DNA from: JAWSVE01 sp050789445
GTDB lineage: Bacteria; Pseudomonadota; Gammaproteobacteria; Pseudomonadales; Cellvibrionaceae
DNA length: 64,000 nt
Direction of reading: 5' to 3'
Assembly (NCBI GenBank): GCA_050789445.1
Contig: JAILXR010000001.1
Coordinates: forward strand, 2,232,001-2,296,000
Positions 18,241 to 27,697 of this stretch are shown piece after piece (position 1 is the first letter of the stretch; every line of letters begins with the position of its first letter). The notes under the pieces were generated by a model that searched no databases, was not told where the DNA came from, and worked only from the letters and a program-made list of their open reading frames with translations. A program made the translations under genes and the position numbers.

Positions 18241-18666
18241 TTAACCGAGAATGGGGGGACGATATTGAGTATCAATACTGAAAAGAAGAGAAGTCTTGGT
18301 ATAACTTTTAATGTGATTATTATCGAGTTTAAAAGCAGGGATGATTATCTCACTAAGAATGGCACTGTTAGTGTGACAAAGTTTCATATCGCAATCTTTA
18401 TCACAGCAATCCATCACACCGTGCATATCTTGGACATTCTGATTTTCAACAGATATTTCTAAAGGCATGTTAGAAACGGAAACATCAAGACTGCTTTCTA
18501 TACTCATGCCAATATCTTCGCTATGACAATCCGAACTTGTAAGCCCCTGAGGTACTTGCTGCATCATCAACTGGCTTCCAACAGACGCTAAAGACTGGAC
18601 CGAATGGGCCAGTAATGCGATAAACACCCAAACTCGGTGTTTTCTGATAAAAGTTAACGATGTCAT
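18241..18666 (-). CDS. Small exported Cys/His-rich protein upstream of cusBA
   Basis: I start this gene at the ATG at 18666 (MTSLTFIRKHRVW), giving 141 residues; a TTG at 18678 is also in frame. The N-terminus has a hydrophobic signal segment (about 10-28). The mature part has scattered His, Cys and Met (SSDCHSEDIG, MHGVMDCCDKDCDMKLCH near 90-105), which would suit copper binding, and ends YRPPILG. It resembles the small proteins (CopL-like or DUF2946-like) often found upstream of copper efflux genes, but I cannot assign it to a family firmly. It lies 111 bases ahead of cusB on the same strand and is probably co-expressed. Confidence 0.7.
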   Translation of the reverse strand: MTSLTFIRKHRVWVFIALLAHSVQSLASVGSQLMMQQVPQGLTSSDCHSEDIGMSIESSLDVSVSNMPLEISVENQNVQDMHGVMDCCDKDCDMKLCHTNSAILSEIIIPAFKLDNNHIKSYTKTSLLFSIDTQYRPPILG

Positions 18667-18777
18667 GAAAAATTCCAATAAATTTTTAGATTTTGCATGT
18701 TAGCTAAGATAGCACCTTTAAATAATAGTTCAAACAGCCGAAAAGAGATGCGGGATTCAATCTATATGACCATATAC

Positions 18778-20964
18778 TTAATCAGCTACACTCATCTCAT
18801 CAATTAAATTAGTCGCACCATCCAAATACTCCATCACCCATAACATGTAACGACTATCAACAGAGATTGCTCGGTTTTTTTCGTCATCAAAATCCCAATC
18901 GCCGATAATGCTTTCGTACACGCCATCAAATAATAAACCGACTAACTGTCCTTTTGCATTCAGTGTTGCAGACCCAGAATTTCCGCCGGTGATATCTAAT
19001 GTGGATAAGAAATTCACAGGGACTGAACTAGCCTCTTTAGTGAAGTATTTACCGTATTTTTTATCACGAATTAACTGCAATTGTTTTTTGGGCGAATCAA
19101 ATGGAGCAATGCCGGTATCTTTCTCTGCAATACCTTCCAATGTGGTGAAAGGTTTATTGTGGAGCCCGTCTTTGGGTTGATTGCCTTTTACTGAACCGTA
19201 AGTAATTCGCAAACTGCTATTGGCATCGGAATAAATTGGTTTTCCTATGCTTCGATTATAAGCGACAAATGCTTCCATGTATTTGGAACGATTCGCTTTA
19301 AATTGCCCAGACAGTTCTTTGTCTTCTTTTTCTAACGCCATTAATTCTTCTGTTAGGTTTACAGCAAGCTGGATAATGGGGTCTTTGCTTTTTTTGAATT
19401 CCTCTACCGATTTATCCATCCAAGCAAGGCGTATTTTTTCGTCATCTAATGTTGTTTTCTTATACAGCTTGTCAATTTTTTTACTAATTGATTTTTGATT
19501 TTTAGCGTCGATACCTTCTCCAGAGCTTGACTGGACACTCTCTAGCCCAAATATTGTATCGACTCCAGAAATACGTTCGGAAGACTCTATTTCAGTATGG
19601 CGCGCTATTAAATATGCCAAAATTGATTTATCGACTTCGCTATCATAACTGCGAGATATTCGCTTTAACCACTGACTAAAACGGATCATGTCGCGCTCTT
19701 GAAAACCTGGCTCTCGTTCTGCGTCTGGTTTTTGTTTTTCTATTGCTAGGCGATATAAGTCGATGGCTACATCAGGCATGACAGCATACCGAAAATAACT
19801 TCGCCACAAATCTCTCTCGGCCATTGTGGTATTTTTTTGAATTAACGCATTCAACTCTTTAACTGCCGAACCAAATTGATTATTTCTTTTCTCGTCAGTC
19901 ATCAACCATTGTTTAAATTCCAACTCCGTTTTTTGTCGGCGAACCAAGTAATCACTGCGATTATAACTTTCTATCATTGATTGAAAATTTTTCGCATAGT
20001 TTGCCAAGCTTGCAATCGTCCCTTCATAACTTAATCGCGCTTGACTATCTACAGGGGCCGCTTCTTCTATTTTCGCAATAAGATCTTCCCGATATTGTCG
20101 AGCCTTGGGATAATACCAGGTGAATTGATGTTTTATTTCTGAAGAGGTTCGATAGCGATTCGTGCTACCGGGATATCCTGCCGCCATCACAAAATCATTT
20201 TCTGCCACGCCTTTTTTCGATATTTCTAAAAAATGTTTTGATTGATAAGGTACATTATCGTGACTAAAATCGGCTGGCTCACCGGTTGGGCTAACGTAAG
20301 CACGATAAAAACCAAAATCTCCGGTATGTCTTGGCCATTGCCAATTATCAATATCGCCGCCATATTTCCCAACACTGGTTGCTGGTGCATACACTAACCG
20401 CACATCGCGAATTTCTAATTGTTTAATTAAAAAATATTCCACGCCATTATAAAATGCGGATACTCCACAGCGATGAATTTTGGTTTTTTCGCACTCTTTA
20501 ATTAATTTTTTTTGATTTTTTTCAATGAGCATGTAACGTTCTAGGCCGCTCATTGAATCGACCATCCCTGATAATATTTCGCTTGTCACATCCGTCATCG
20601 CTTCAGTGACATATACGCGTGTACCCGGCGCTGCTGGCATTTCTTCAGAGACTTGCTTTGCGAGAAATCCATTTTGCAATAAATTATTGTTCGTAGTGCT
20701 GTTAAACACCACTGAGCCGTATACACAATGATGATTAGTCACGACCAATCCTTTGGGAGAAACAAAAGAAGCACTGCAGCCCCCCAAGCTTACAATCGCA
20801 TTCAATGGGAATTCATCAAAACTCGACATTTTTTTGGGATCAAGCTGCAAGCCTTTTTCTTTAAGCTCGCTTTGAAGTTCAGGGAATTGATAAGGCTGCC
20901 ACATTCCTTCGTCTGCCCATATTGATTGGCTTATTACACATAATAAGAGAAATATTCGTTTCAT
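18778..20964 (-). CDS. S46 family dipeptidyl-peptidase (DPP7/DPP11 type)
   Basis: A 728-residue exported serine peptidase with signal peptide (cleavage near SIWA-DEG). It carries the chymotrypsin-like triad of family S46: His in VVTNHHCVYG (about 78-79), Asp in GGDIDNWQWPRHTGDF (about 204), and Ser in TGGNSGSA (about 663). Family enzymes remove dipeptides from peptide N-termini in the periplasm for amino-acid nutrition. The length matches DPP7/DPP11 (about 700-720). I cannot tell acidic from hydrophobic specificity without an alignment. It is a lone gene; the next gene upstream, a cytochrome, has its own terminator at 21137-21161. Confidence 0.92.
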   Translation of the reverse strand: MKRIFLLLCVISQSIWADEGMWQPYQFPELQSELKEKGLQLDPKKMSSFDEFPLNAIVSLGGCSASFVSPKGLVVTNHHCVYGSVVFNSTTNNNLLQNGFLAKQVSEEMPAAPGTRVYVTEAMTDVTSEILSGMVDSMSGLERYMLIEKNQKKLIKECEKTKIHRCGVSAFYNGVEYFLIKQLEIRDVRLVYAPATSVGKYGGDIDNWQWPRHTGDFGFYRAYVSPTGEPADFSHDNVPYQSKHFLEISKKGVAENDFVMAAGYPGSTNRYRTSSEIKHQFTWYYPKARQYREDLIAKIEEAAPVDSQARLSYEGTIASLANYAKNFQSMIESYNRSDYLVRRQKTELEFKQWLMTDEKRNNQFGSAVKELNALIQKNTTMAERDLWRSYFRYAVMPDVAIDLYRLAIEKQKPDAEREPGFQERDMIRFSQWLKRISRSYDSEVDKSILAYLIARHTEIESSERISGVDTIFGLESVQSSSGEGIDAKNQKSISKKIDKLYKKTTLDDEKIRLAWMDKSVEEFKKSKDPIIQLAVNLTEELMALEKEDKELSGQFKANRSKYMEAFVAYNRSIGKPIYSDANSSLRITYGSVKGNQPKDGLHNKPFTTLEGIAEKDTGIAPFDSPKKQLQLIRDKKYGKYFTKEASSVPVNFLSTLDITGGNSGSATLNAKGQLVGLLFDGVYESIIGDWDFDDEKNRAISVDSRYMLWVMEYLDGATNLIDEMSVAD

Positions 20965-21136
20965 TTTATTCTCAATGCCTTTTATTGTTTTCTGTATACC
21001 GTGTTGCGACAGCCTAACTAAGATTCATAACGAATTAAAGGCATGATCGCTCAAATGTTTTCTAATGTCTTTTGCTTAAATCTCAGATACGACTTGAGGT
21101 TCAACTGCACACATATTTTTTCACATTATGTAGATG

Positions 21137-21161
21137 ATAAAAAAGCCTCAGAAGAGGCTTT
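21137..21161 (-). terminator. Rho-independent terminator of the cytochrome c gene
   Basis: AAAGCCTC (21142-21149) and GAGGCTTT (21154-21161) form a perfect 8-bp stem with an AGAA loop. Read on the minus strand, a T run follows. It lies 23 bases past the stop of the gene at 21184-21762. Confidence 0.85.
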
Positions 21162-21183
21162 GAAGCTAGCATTCTTTTCATTA

Positions 21184-21762
21184 TTAATCTGTCGGTGATA
21201 ATTCACCATATACTTTTCCAGTGGGAATCGATGGTTTAAATAATTTATGACAACTTTCACAGATATCTACTATGTCGTCACCTGCTAAATTAATTGCCTC
21301 TTGATCTCTTGTTTTTATTGCAACTAATGCTCTAGAACCAGCTGCTGCTAAACGATCTGATAGCTCTCCCCAACGCTCATCGGAAGTCCACGCTATGTCT
21401 AGAGGCCCTGTTCCTGGAATTTTTAATAATGCGCCTGCGACTTCAAGCTGATAGGACAAATATTCTAAATTGCGCCACTCTTTATCGGTTTGAGGATTCT
21501 TCCATGCCGCTACCCAAATTGGATCAGCGGCTTGATTAACCAGAGCAACCATTAACTCGTTGAGAGAAATAGGTAATTGAGCTTGCGAGGCTCCCGCCAC
21601 GGCAACAATGTTTGCATCAAGCCTCGACACTAATTCTTTTTCTTGTATATTTTCATTCCCTTGATCACTACATGCAACCATTGTGATCACAGAGAATAAA
21701 AGACATGATCGAGCACAGTTTTGAAATGCGATAATTTTCACTAAACAATTTTTAATAAACAT
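21184..21762 (-). CDS. c-type cytochrome lipoprotein (cytochrome c'-like)
   Basis: A 192-residue exported protein with a lipobox-like VACS near residue 31, so a lipid-anchored periplasmic protein. A single haem-binding motif CESCH sits near the C-terminus (IVDICESCHKLFKPS, about 168-182), as in four-helix cytochromes c'. The body is helical (LNELMVALVNQAADPIWVAAW, RNLEYLSYQLEVAGALLKIPGTG). It probably carries electrons or binds small gases; the partner is unknown. Upstream, at 21830-21843, is a perfect FNR/Anr box, suggesting oxygen-dependent control. A similar lipoprotein with CKGCH is encoded at 37085-37612. Confidence 0.82.
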   Translation of the reverse strand: MFIKNCLVKIIAFQNCARSCLLFSVITMVACSDQGNENIQEKELVSRLDANIVAVAGASQAQLPISLNELMVALVNQAADPIWVAAWKNPQTDKEWRNLEYLSYQLEVAGALLKIPGTGPLDIAWTSDERWGELSDRLAAAGSRALVAIKTRDQEAINLAGDDIVDICESCHKLFKPSIPTGKVYGELSPTD

Positions 21763-22331
21763 AAGCTATCTCCGAGGTTAAGCTTTAACTCACTACCTCT
21801 TAAGTCTGCTCTTCGCCACAAAAACCACATTGATCTCAATCAACAAACAATTCTGTTACTTGAGATCAATATTGGTTTTTATTGGTTGCTTTACCCCTGA
21901 GGTAAAGTCTTGCAAATCACTTGCCTTCACCCCCATTAAGCAGACTAGTGGAGATATAATCTCCCCTTCGGCCGATTCGCTTAATCAGCTCATGCTTTAT
22001 TTAAGAAGCGTTAAGAAATTTGCATCTAACGGGGTTAAAACAACAATAAATCATACTGACGTTACTCAGCTGTTCAAAAATCCATACATTTGTCGAGTTC
22101 TCCTTCTGCTGATCGGTGACAACTCCCTAAACGCTTAGATAATGGATATGATCCAGCACTGAATAATTTCAGCTATTCTCTAATTGATAAGACATTTTCT
22201 TCAATGAATCTTTAGCTTTAACGTACACCTGCGATTCACATTAATTAAACGCTTAGTAACTTGGTAACTTCTAAAATTGAAAAAATCATACTGGCTGGTG
22301 ATTTTTTAACACCAGAGACGGAGAGTATTTC
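21763..22331. other. Divergent intergenic region with FNR box
   Basis: This 569-base stretch lies between the leftward cytochrome gene and the rightward DUF5916 gene. It holds a perfect FNR box (21830-21843) and an 11-bp inverted repeat (21829-21839 with 21860-21870). An open frame at 21830-22138 starts with TTG inside the FNR box and is judged not coding. An ACCAGAGACGGAGAG stretch before 22332 provides the ribosome binding site of the next gene. Confidence 0.5.
21830..21843 (-). promoter_or_regulatory. FNR/Anr-type binding site
   Basis: The sequence TTGATCTCAATCAA matches the FNR consensus TTGATNNNNATCAA at all ten fixed positions. It lies 67 bases upstream of the cytochrome lipoprotein start at 21762. 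An 11-bp inverted repeat, ATTGATCTCAA (21829-21839) with TTGAGATCAAT (21860-21870), overlaps it. The cytochrome is the likelier target by distance; the DUF5916 gene starts nearly 490 bases away on the other side. Confidence 0.65.
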
Positions 22332-24830
22332 ATGCAGTTTTGGTTCACACGACAATTCATAGATGGATCGTCGCGGGCAATAGTATTTTTATCGATCATC
22401 GTTTTTTCTCACTACGCTTTTTCTCAAGAAGAGGATGATCTTGATTTTCCTGAATCTCAGGCTAATAGCTCCACTGCTCATGATGATGCCATCCACCCCA
22501 TCGATAGAATTTCTGCGCCTCTTGCACGCATTCCACTTTCCAATCATCTCAGTGAAGATATTAAAATTCGTGTTGATGGCAAGCTTGATGAAGGTATTTG
22601 GGCCTCCTTACCAACGATTGGTAATTTTGAAACAGTAGAACCAGACACGCTCGCCCCAGGTAAATATCCAACTGAGATGAAAATATTTTATACCGCAAAA
22701 GGTATTTATGTCGGCGTCGATTTGCATCAACCTTTAGATACGTTAGTTGGGCGATTATCTTCACGCGATCAACGCCAACTAAACCGCGATGCGGTTTTTA
22801 TTACTTTCGATACATCAAGTGAAGCACGTTACGGTTATTGGTTTGGTATTGCACTTGGCGGCAGCTTAATGGACGGAACCGTTTTGCCCGAACGCCGCTA
22901 TGCTGCAAGCTGGGACGGCCCTTGGCGAGGAGCAACATCGGTAACCGATCACGGTTGGAGTACTGAAATGTTTATTCCTTGGTCTTCAATGAGCATGCCC
23001 AATCGGGATGGCGCTCGTAACATTGGCGTTTATATGTCTCGTAAAGTTGCTCATTTAAATGAACGCTGGGCATGGCCTGCGCTTCCACCCACAAAACCAC
23101 AATTTATGTCTGTCTTCGATCAACTCGAAGTTAACGATGTAGCACTTCGGCAACAATATAGTATTTTTCCTTATGCTTCTGTGACTGTCGATGAAGTGAA
23201 TGATGAAACTAATTATAAGGCTGGTGCGGATTTATTTTGGCGGCCGTCAACTGACTTTCAATTATCTGCCACATTAAATCCAGATTTTGGCAGTGTTGAG
23301 TCCGATAACGTCATTGTTAATCTTAATGCAACTGAAACTTTTTTCCCTGAAAAAAGATTATTTTTTCTCGAAGGACAAGAAGTGTTTATCGCTTCGCCAA
23401 GAGCCACTTTTGGACGACCAACTACTTTGTTGCATACACGACGCATTGGCGGTCGAGCAGCACCACCAGTTGTGCCAGCAGGTGTGACTCTTGCATCGTC
23501 TGAATATGGCAAACCTGCTGAATTAAATGGCGCATTAAAAGCAACAGGAGAGAAAGGTAATTTTCGTTACGGTCTTTTAACTGCTATGGAAGACGGAACA
23601 CGATTCAGAGGAACAGATGCTTTTAATAATCGCGTAGATCTAGATCAAGATGGAAGAAACTTTGGTGTAGGCCGTGTTGTGTACGAAAGCTCTTCAAACA
23701 ACGGCGCAATTCACAGTGTTGGTTTCATGAGTACGTTTGTGGATCATCCGACCAATGACGCTTCAGTAAATGCTATCGATGGCCACTACCTCACTTCTGA
23801 CGGAGCTTGGCAGTGGGATGGGCAAATGATGTACTCACACATCGATAATGAAGACAGTGGGGTTGGCGGCTTTTTAGATGGACGATACTCCCCCAAGCAA
23901 GGAATCACCCATCGAGTGGAATTGAATTACCGCGATGAAGATATTGATATTTCAGATTTAGGCTATTTCCCGCGTAATGATGTCATTGGTGCAGGGTATC
24001 ACTTTGAAAAAAGTACATCTGATATTAGCTTTGGTCGTGACGCCTTTCTTCACCTTTTCTTATTACAAGAATGGAACAATGATCAATTATCCACTAAAGC
24101 GGGAATCTTTCTTGATGGAAAAGTAACGCTCGATAATTTAAGTCAATTAAGTTTTGTGTCGAATTTTTTCCCAGCTCGTTATGATGACTTAAACAGTTTT
24201 GGTAATGGTGCGTATCGCATTGACGATCGCTTACATATTGGTATGGGTTACGGTACCGACTCATCTAAACGCTTATCAGCGAATGTGAATGTTCGATTTG
24301 AAGGTGAAAACTTGGGCGGGCATCGTCTTCGAGCAAGAACAGCGTTAACTTATCGCCCCATAGATCGCCTAACCACAGAACTCAGTGCCGACTACCGAAT
24401 TAGAGATGGTTGGCTATTACATCAAACCGCAAAAGAAATGACTACTTTTAATGCGGAAGATTGGACCATCAAATGGAATTTCGATTTCTTTTTTACCGCG
24501 CGCCAACAATTACGAGCGTCGTTTCAATGGATTGGTATTCGCGCATTTGAAAAAGATTTTTACCAAATACCCAATGAGCCCGGTGAACTGATACAAGTCA
24601 ATAAATTGCCCGGCGCAGAAAGCGATGACTTTGAAATTTCTAATTTAAATTTTCAAATTCGCTATCGCTGGGAAATCGCACCCATGTCTGATCTTTTTGT
24701 TGTGTATACCAAAAATGGTTACATTACGGATGAATACACCGAAGACTTTCAAGAAATGGCAGAAAACGCTTACCACAAACCTGTCTCTGAGCAGCTAGTC
24801 ATTAAATTGCGGTATCGACTAGGAAGTTAA
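22332..24830 (+). CDS. DUF5916 outer-membrane protein with CBM9-like domain
   Basis: An 832-residue exported protein. After a signal segment (about 16-32, FSHYAFSQE) and a spacer, a carbohydrate-binding family 9-like beta domain spans about 75-235 (KIRVDGKLDEGIWA, GIYVGVDL, DAVFITFDTSSEARYGYWF, STEMFIPWSSM). The rest (about 260-832) is a DUF5916 outer-membrane beta-barrel-like region (LNPDFGSVESDNVIVNLNATETFFPEKRLFFLEG is the hallmark, about 315-350) ending in VIKLRYRLGS. The function of the family is unknown; it is often found in polymer-degrading bacteria. A good GGAGAG site precedes the start. A small ORF follows. Confidence 0.9.
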   Translation: MQFWFTRQFIDGSSRAIVFLSIIVFSHYAFSQEEDDLDFPESQANSSTAHDDAIHPIDRISAPLARIPLSNHLSEDIKIRVDGKLDEGIWASLPTIGNFETVEPDTLAPGKYPTEMKIFYTAKGIYVGVDLHQPLDTLVGRLSSRDQRQLNRDAVFITFDTSSEARYGYWFGIALGGSLMDGTVLPERRYAASWDGPWRGATSVTDHGWSTEMFIPWSSMSMPNRDGARNIGVYMSRKVAHLNERWAWPALPPTKPQFMSVFDQLEVNDVALRQQYSIFPYASVTVDEVNDETNYKAGADLFWRPSTDFQLSATLNPDFGSVESDNVIVNLNATETFFPEKRLFFLEGQEVFIASPRATFGRPTTLLHTRRIGGRAAPPVVPAGVTLASSEYGKPAELNGALKATGEKGNFRYGLLTAMEDGTRFRGTDAFNNRVDLDQDGRNFGVGRVVYESSSNNGAIHSVGFMSTFVDHPTNDASVNAIDGHYLTSDGAWQWDGQMMYSHIDNEDSGVGGFLDGRYSPKQGITHRVELNYRDEDIDISDLGYFPRNDVIGAGYHFEKSTSDISFGRDAFLHLFLLQEWNNDQLSTKAGIFLDGKVTLDNLSQLSFVSNFFPARYDDLNSFGNGAYRIDDRLHIGMGYGTDSSKRLSANVNVRFEGENLGGHRLRARTALTYRPIDRLTTELSADYRIRDGWLLHQTAKEMTTFNAEDWTIKWNFDFFFTARQQLRASFQWIGIRAFEKDFYQIPNEPGELIQVNKLPGAESDDFEISNLNFQIRYRWEIAPMSDLFVVYTKNGYITDEYTEDFQEMAENAYHKPVSEQLVIKLRYRLGS

Positions 24831-24853
24831 TTTAAGAAGCATAAGATTTTAAA

Positions 24854-25096
24854 ATGAATCCAGACATTATTCTTAAAGTCAGACAAAGCTTTCTAGAAAA
24901 AGAAGAGACTATTGTACTCGAATACTTAAATAGCATTACTCTCAAGCATGTCATGGCAGAGTCACAAATAAACTTGGATAACACTTGGCATGCGATACTA
25001 CAACTAAGCAATGGGGATCTCGAAGAACTCATAAGACTCACTCAATGTGCCAAGCAAGACTTTCGCGATGTTATTTACTGGGCCACTCTAAAGTAG
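24854..25096 (+). CDS. Small hypothetical protein downstream of DUF5916 gene
   Basis: An 80-residue predicted cytosolic protein starting MNPDIILKVRQSF and ending YWATLK, without membrane segments or recognisable motif. It is rich in Glu, Leu and Asn and looks helical. It starts 24 bases after the DUF5916 stop, so it may be in the same transcript. The ribosome binding site is weak. The amino-acid composition is protein-like; the family is not recognised. Confidence 0.55.
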   Translation: MNPDIILKVRQSFLEKEETIVLEYLNSITLKHVMAESQINLDNTWHAILQLSNGDLEELIRLTQCAKQDFRDVIYWATLK

Positions 25097-25251
25097 CTCA
25101 GTGAGCATCGAAATAGTTTGCTGTACAAACTATCGAATTTTATGCTTATCTGTGATTGAATGCCCTGCGCTTTTTATTCACTCCTACCCAGAAATTAATA
25201 ATCAGCGCAGAAATAAAAATATAAAAACTCAACACCACAGGGGTTATCCTA

Positions 25252-26316
25252 ATGAAAATAAAAACAGGCCTATGGCTTGCGACTATGATCACCGCTTCAT
25301 TGATGGTCATTGGTTGTACATCATCCTCCACACCGATGGCGGCTTCAAATAATTCACTAAACACTTCATCAGAGAAACTTTCTCAATTCATCGAAGGCTT
25401 ATCTTGCCAAACACCACCCGCGCAGCATTGTCCGGATGAAAACTGCCCGAGCGAATTAATCATTGCTACTGGTGAAATCGTTGACCCACGAACAGGACGC
25501 AAATTTTTCCTCGACTATCCTTGTGATTTAAAGCCTGGTGAAAAAGTCACGTTTATACTCAATTTACACGGTGGCGGTTCTTACGGTGGATGGCAGCGGC
25601 ATTATTTTCCTATCATGGATTTTAAAGATGAATATCGCCTAGTCGTTGCAACTCCAAATTCTCCGCGGCGATTTTGGGGCAACACTGACGACGAACATTT
25701 GCAAAATATTGTTCAAATGGTGAATAACCATTTTGGAAAAAACAATATACAAGCCTTTTGGTTAGCTGGGCATTCACAAGGCGGGATGACTTCTCGTCGA
25801 CTTATTTGCACAGATTTTTTTACAGACAAGGTGGACGGCTTTTTAAGTTTGTCAGGTGGTCGTATTGGACCAACGCCTCCTATTGCACAAGGCTTTTTTC
25901 CTCAGCCTGATGGAACTGGCGCTGCGCGCCCCAGACCTCGTCCACGCATGATGAATAATCCCGAACTGCCCTCTTGTGATTTTTCACATATTTACGCAAC
26001 CGGTGAGTATGAAATTAGTGGTCCAGTACCTGACATCTCACCTTGGGCAGAAAAATATCACTGCGATGCTAAAGTAACGCGCCCTGAAATTATTGATACA
26101 AAAGCTGGTTATGTTTTTGATACATCACGGCAAGATCCCGCTACAAAAGCGTGGGGGCGATTACCTAAAGGCGGCAAAGCGATAATTTCAGTTTTCCCAA
26201 ATTGCGACAACGGTCGCGTAGTGGCTGATGTCGTTCGAATAGACAAAGGTCATACGGAAGGATTAGAACCCAACATCACAGAAGAAATCATTAAATTAAT
26301 GCTATCTGCACAATAA
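25252..26316 (+). CDS. Alpha/beta-hydrolase lipoprotein (PHB-depolymerase/esterase-like)
   Basis: A 354-residue exported protein with a lipobox-like VIGCTS near residue 22. The hydrolase core has the oxyanion-type LNLHGGGSYGGW (about 103-113), the nucleophile elbow GHSQGGMTSRR (about 178-188) and a likely catalytic His near the end (RIDKGHTEG). This arrangement resembles the poly(3-hydroxybutyrate) depolymerase/feruloyl-esterase (LpqC) group. A Cys-rich stretch CQTPPAQHCPDENCPSE lies in front of the core and may form disulfides. The substrate is not known. A terminator at 26340-26372 follows. Confidence 0.82.
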   Translation: MKIKTGLWLATMITASLMVIGCTSSSTPMAASNNSLNTSSEKLSQFIEGLSCQTPPAQHCPDENCPSELIIATGEIVDPRTGRKFFLDYPCDLKPGEKVTFILNLHGGGSYGGWQRHYFPIMDFKDEYRLVVATPNSPRRFWGNTDDEHLQNIVQMVNNHFGKNNIQAFWLAGHSQGGMTSRRLICTDFFTDKVDGFLSLSGGRIGPTPPIAQGFFPQPDGTGAARPRPRPRMMNNPELPSCDFSHIYATGEYEISGPVPDISPWAEKYHCDAKVTRPEIIDTKAGYVFDTSRQDPATKAWGRLPKGGKAIISVFPNCDNGRVVADVVRIDKGHTEGLEPNITEEIIKLMLSAQ

Positions 26317-26339
26317 AATAAATTGGGTTTTAAAATTAG

Positions 26340-26372
26340 AAGATAGCTGGGTTATCCAGCTATCTTTTATTT
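26340..26372 (+). terminator. Rho-independent terminator of the hydrolase gene
   Basis: AGATAGCTGG (26341-26350) pairs perfectly with CCAGCTATCT (26356-26365) around GTTAT, followed by a T-rich run on the plus strand. It lies 24 bases after the hydrolase stop. Confidence 0.85.
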
Positions 26373-26422
26373 TATTTAATTTTTTTTACTTCTCTCTATT
26401 TCTAGTCAAAAAAGGGTTTTAT

Positions 26423-27229
26423 ATGTCTAACAACAACGCTAATAATATAAACGGCATCACTAAAATTCTTAAATTTATTATGTGTAGCGCTTTTCTTATT
26501 GGCGCAGGTATGGGTATTACCGCACTGTCTGCACCTTTAGGTGTTTGGGTGAACGCTTGGGACTTTCGAAAAGGCTTTAGCCTTTTGCGATTTACAAATA
26601 ACTGGGGAGACTGGATCGCTCTCGGAATATTAGTAACCACTATTACAACATTAGTTATCGCTGCTATAACAAAAAACCGTGGGAAATTTAAATTCGCTAC
26701 ACTTGGTTTATTAGGTACATTATTTTCGGTACTCGCATTTTACATTCCCGAGTCCTTTCGACCACCCGAAAATACTAATATTCCACCGATTCATGACATC
26801 ACAACCGATACTAGTAATCCCGTTGAATTTGTAAAAATTTTAAGCCTTCGAGGAGAAAACACAAATACAGTGGTTTACGGTGGATCGCCAAATATGACAC
26901 CGGAAAAACTCGCTGCACTTCAAGCTGAAGCTTATCCTAACATTCAGACTCAAATATATGATGATTCAAAAGATATTATTTTTGAGCGTGCGGTAAAAAT
27001 TGCTCAGGAATTAAAATGGAAAATAATAAATACAGATAAAACGAATGGTATTATCGAAGCAACCGATACAACTTTTTGGTTTCGCTTTAAAGACGATATT
27101 GTTATCAAAATATCCACCGAAGGCAAAAAAACGCTATTAAATGCAAGATCACTCTCCCGCGTTGGTGTGAGCGATGTAGGAAAAAACGCCGCAAGGCTTC
27201 AAGATTTTTTTGAAAAGATGAAGCGTTAA
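26423..27229 (+). CDS. DUF1499 membrane protein
   Basis: A 268-residue protein. Three membrane segments lie in the first half (about 14-37, 65-85, 95-112). The C-terminal half (about 125-268) is the DUF1499 domain: AYPNIQTQIYDDSKDIIFERAVKIAQELKWKIINTDKTNGIIEATDTTFWFRFKDDIVIKI, and an Arg/Ser end typical of the family (ARSLSRVGVSDVGKNAARLQDFF, about 240-262). Family members are uncharacterised. It is a single gene between a terminator and a convergent cytochrome gene. Confidence 0.88.
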   Translation: MSNNNANNINGITKILKFIMCSAFLIGAGMGITALSAPLGVWVNAWDFRKGFSLLRFTNNWGDWIALGILVTTITTLVIAAITKNRGKFKFATLGLLGTLFSVLAFYIPESFRPPENTNIPPIHDITTDTSNPVEFVKILSLRGENTNTVVYGGSPNMTPEKLAALQAEAYPNIQTQIYDDSKDIIFERAVKIAQELKWKIINTDKTNGIIEATDTTFWFRFKDDIVIKISTEGKKTLLNARSLSRVGVSDVGKNAARLQDFFEKMKR

Positions 27230-27250
27230 GGTATTTCAAAAAATTACGAC

Positions 27251-27598
27251 CTATTTATCGTCTTCCAATCTATACAACATATATTTTATTGCCTGCCGTA
27301 ACTGATCGTCGGTTAAACTTTCATTACCGCCTTTAGCCGGCATCAGTCCAAAACCTTCCGATGCATGGCTGACAAGCGTCTCTAAATCTTGAGTCGCACG
27401 TGGTGCCCACATTTTCTTGTTTCCTAATATGGGCGCCCCATTAATCCCACTCGCATGACAGACTTTGCAGGTACCTTTAACTATCTCTTCTCCTGCCACT
27501 ATATCTGGATCTGTTGATTCACAACCGACGAATATGACTACAATAGACGTGAACAAAAATTTTAATAGCCAAGAATCCAATTCTAAAAACTTCATCAT
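27251..27598 (-). CDS. Small cytochrome c (cytochrome c5 type)
   Basis: A 115-residue protein with an N-terminal hydrophobic segment and lipobox-like FVGCES near residue 25. One haem motif CKVCH (about 42-46) is followed by ASGINGAPILGNKKMWAPR, the signature of class I cytochrome c5, and the axial Met is expected in GLMPAKGGNESLTDDQLRQAIKYML (about 84-108). It is the last gene of the minus-strand redox island and probably passes electrons between periplasmic partners. A good AGGTGATA site precedes the start. Confidence 0.88.
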   Translation of the reverse strand: MMKFLELDSWLLKFLFTSIVVIFVGCESTDPDIVAGEEIVKGTCKVCHASGINGAPILGNKKMWAPRATQDLETLVSHASEGFGLMPAKGGNESLTDDQLRQAIKYMLYRLEDDK

Positions 27599-27697
27599 TG
27601 TTATATCACCTAAAATATCAGTTATATGTTTGTCATTGATGAAAAAATAACGGGTTGTAGAACATCCCTGTTCTAAACAGCCTTAATTAAAAAATAC

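Noticed and set aside
21830..22138. Plus-strand open frame of 102 codons
   Set aside because: Starts at a TTG inside the FNR box, has no ribosome binding site and does not resemble a protein family.
25101..25352. Plus-strand open frame of 83 codons
   Set aside because: Overlaps the start and signal peptide of the hydrolase gene in another frame; composition is not protein-like.
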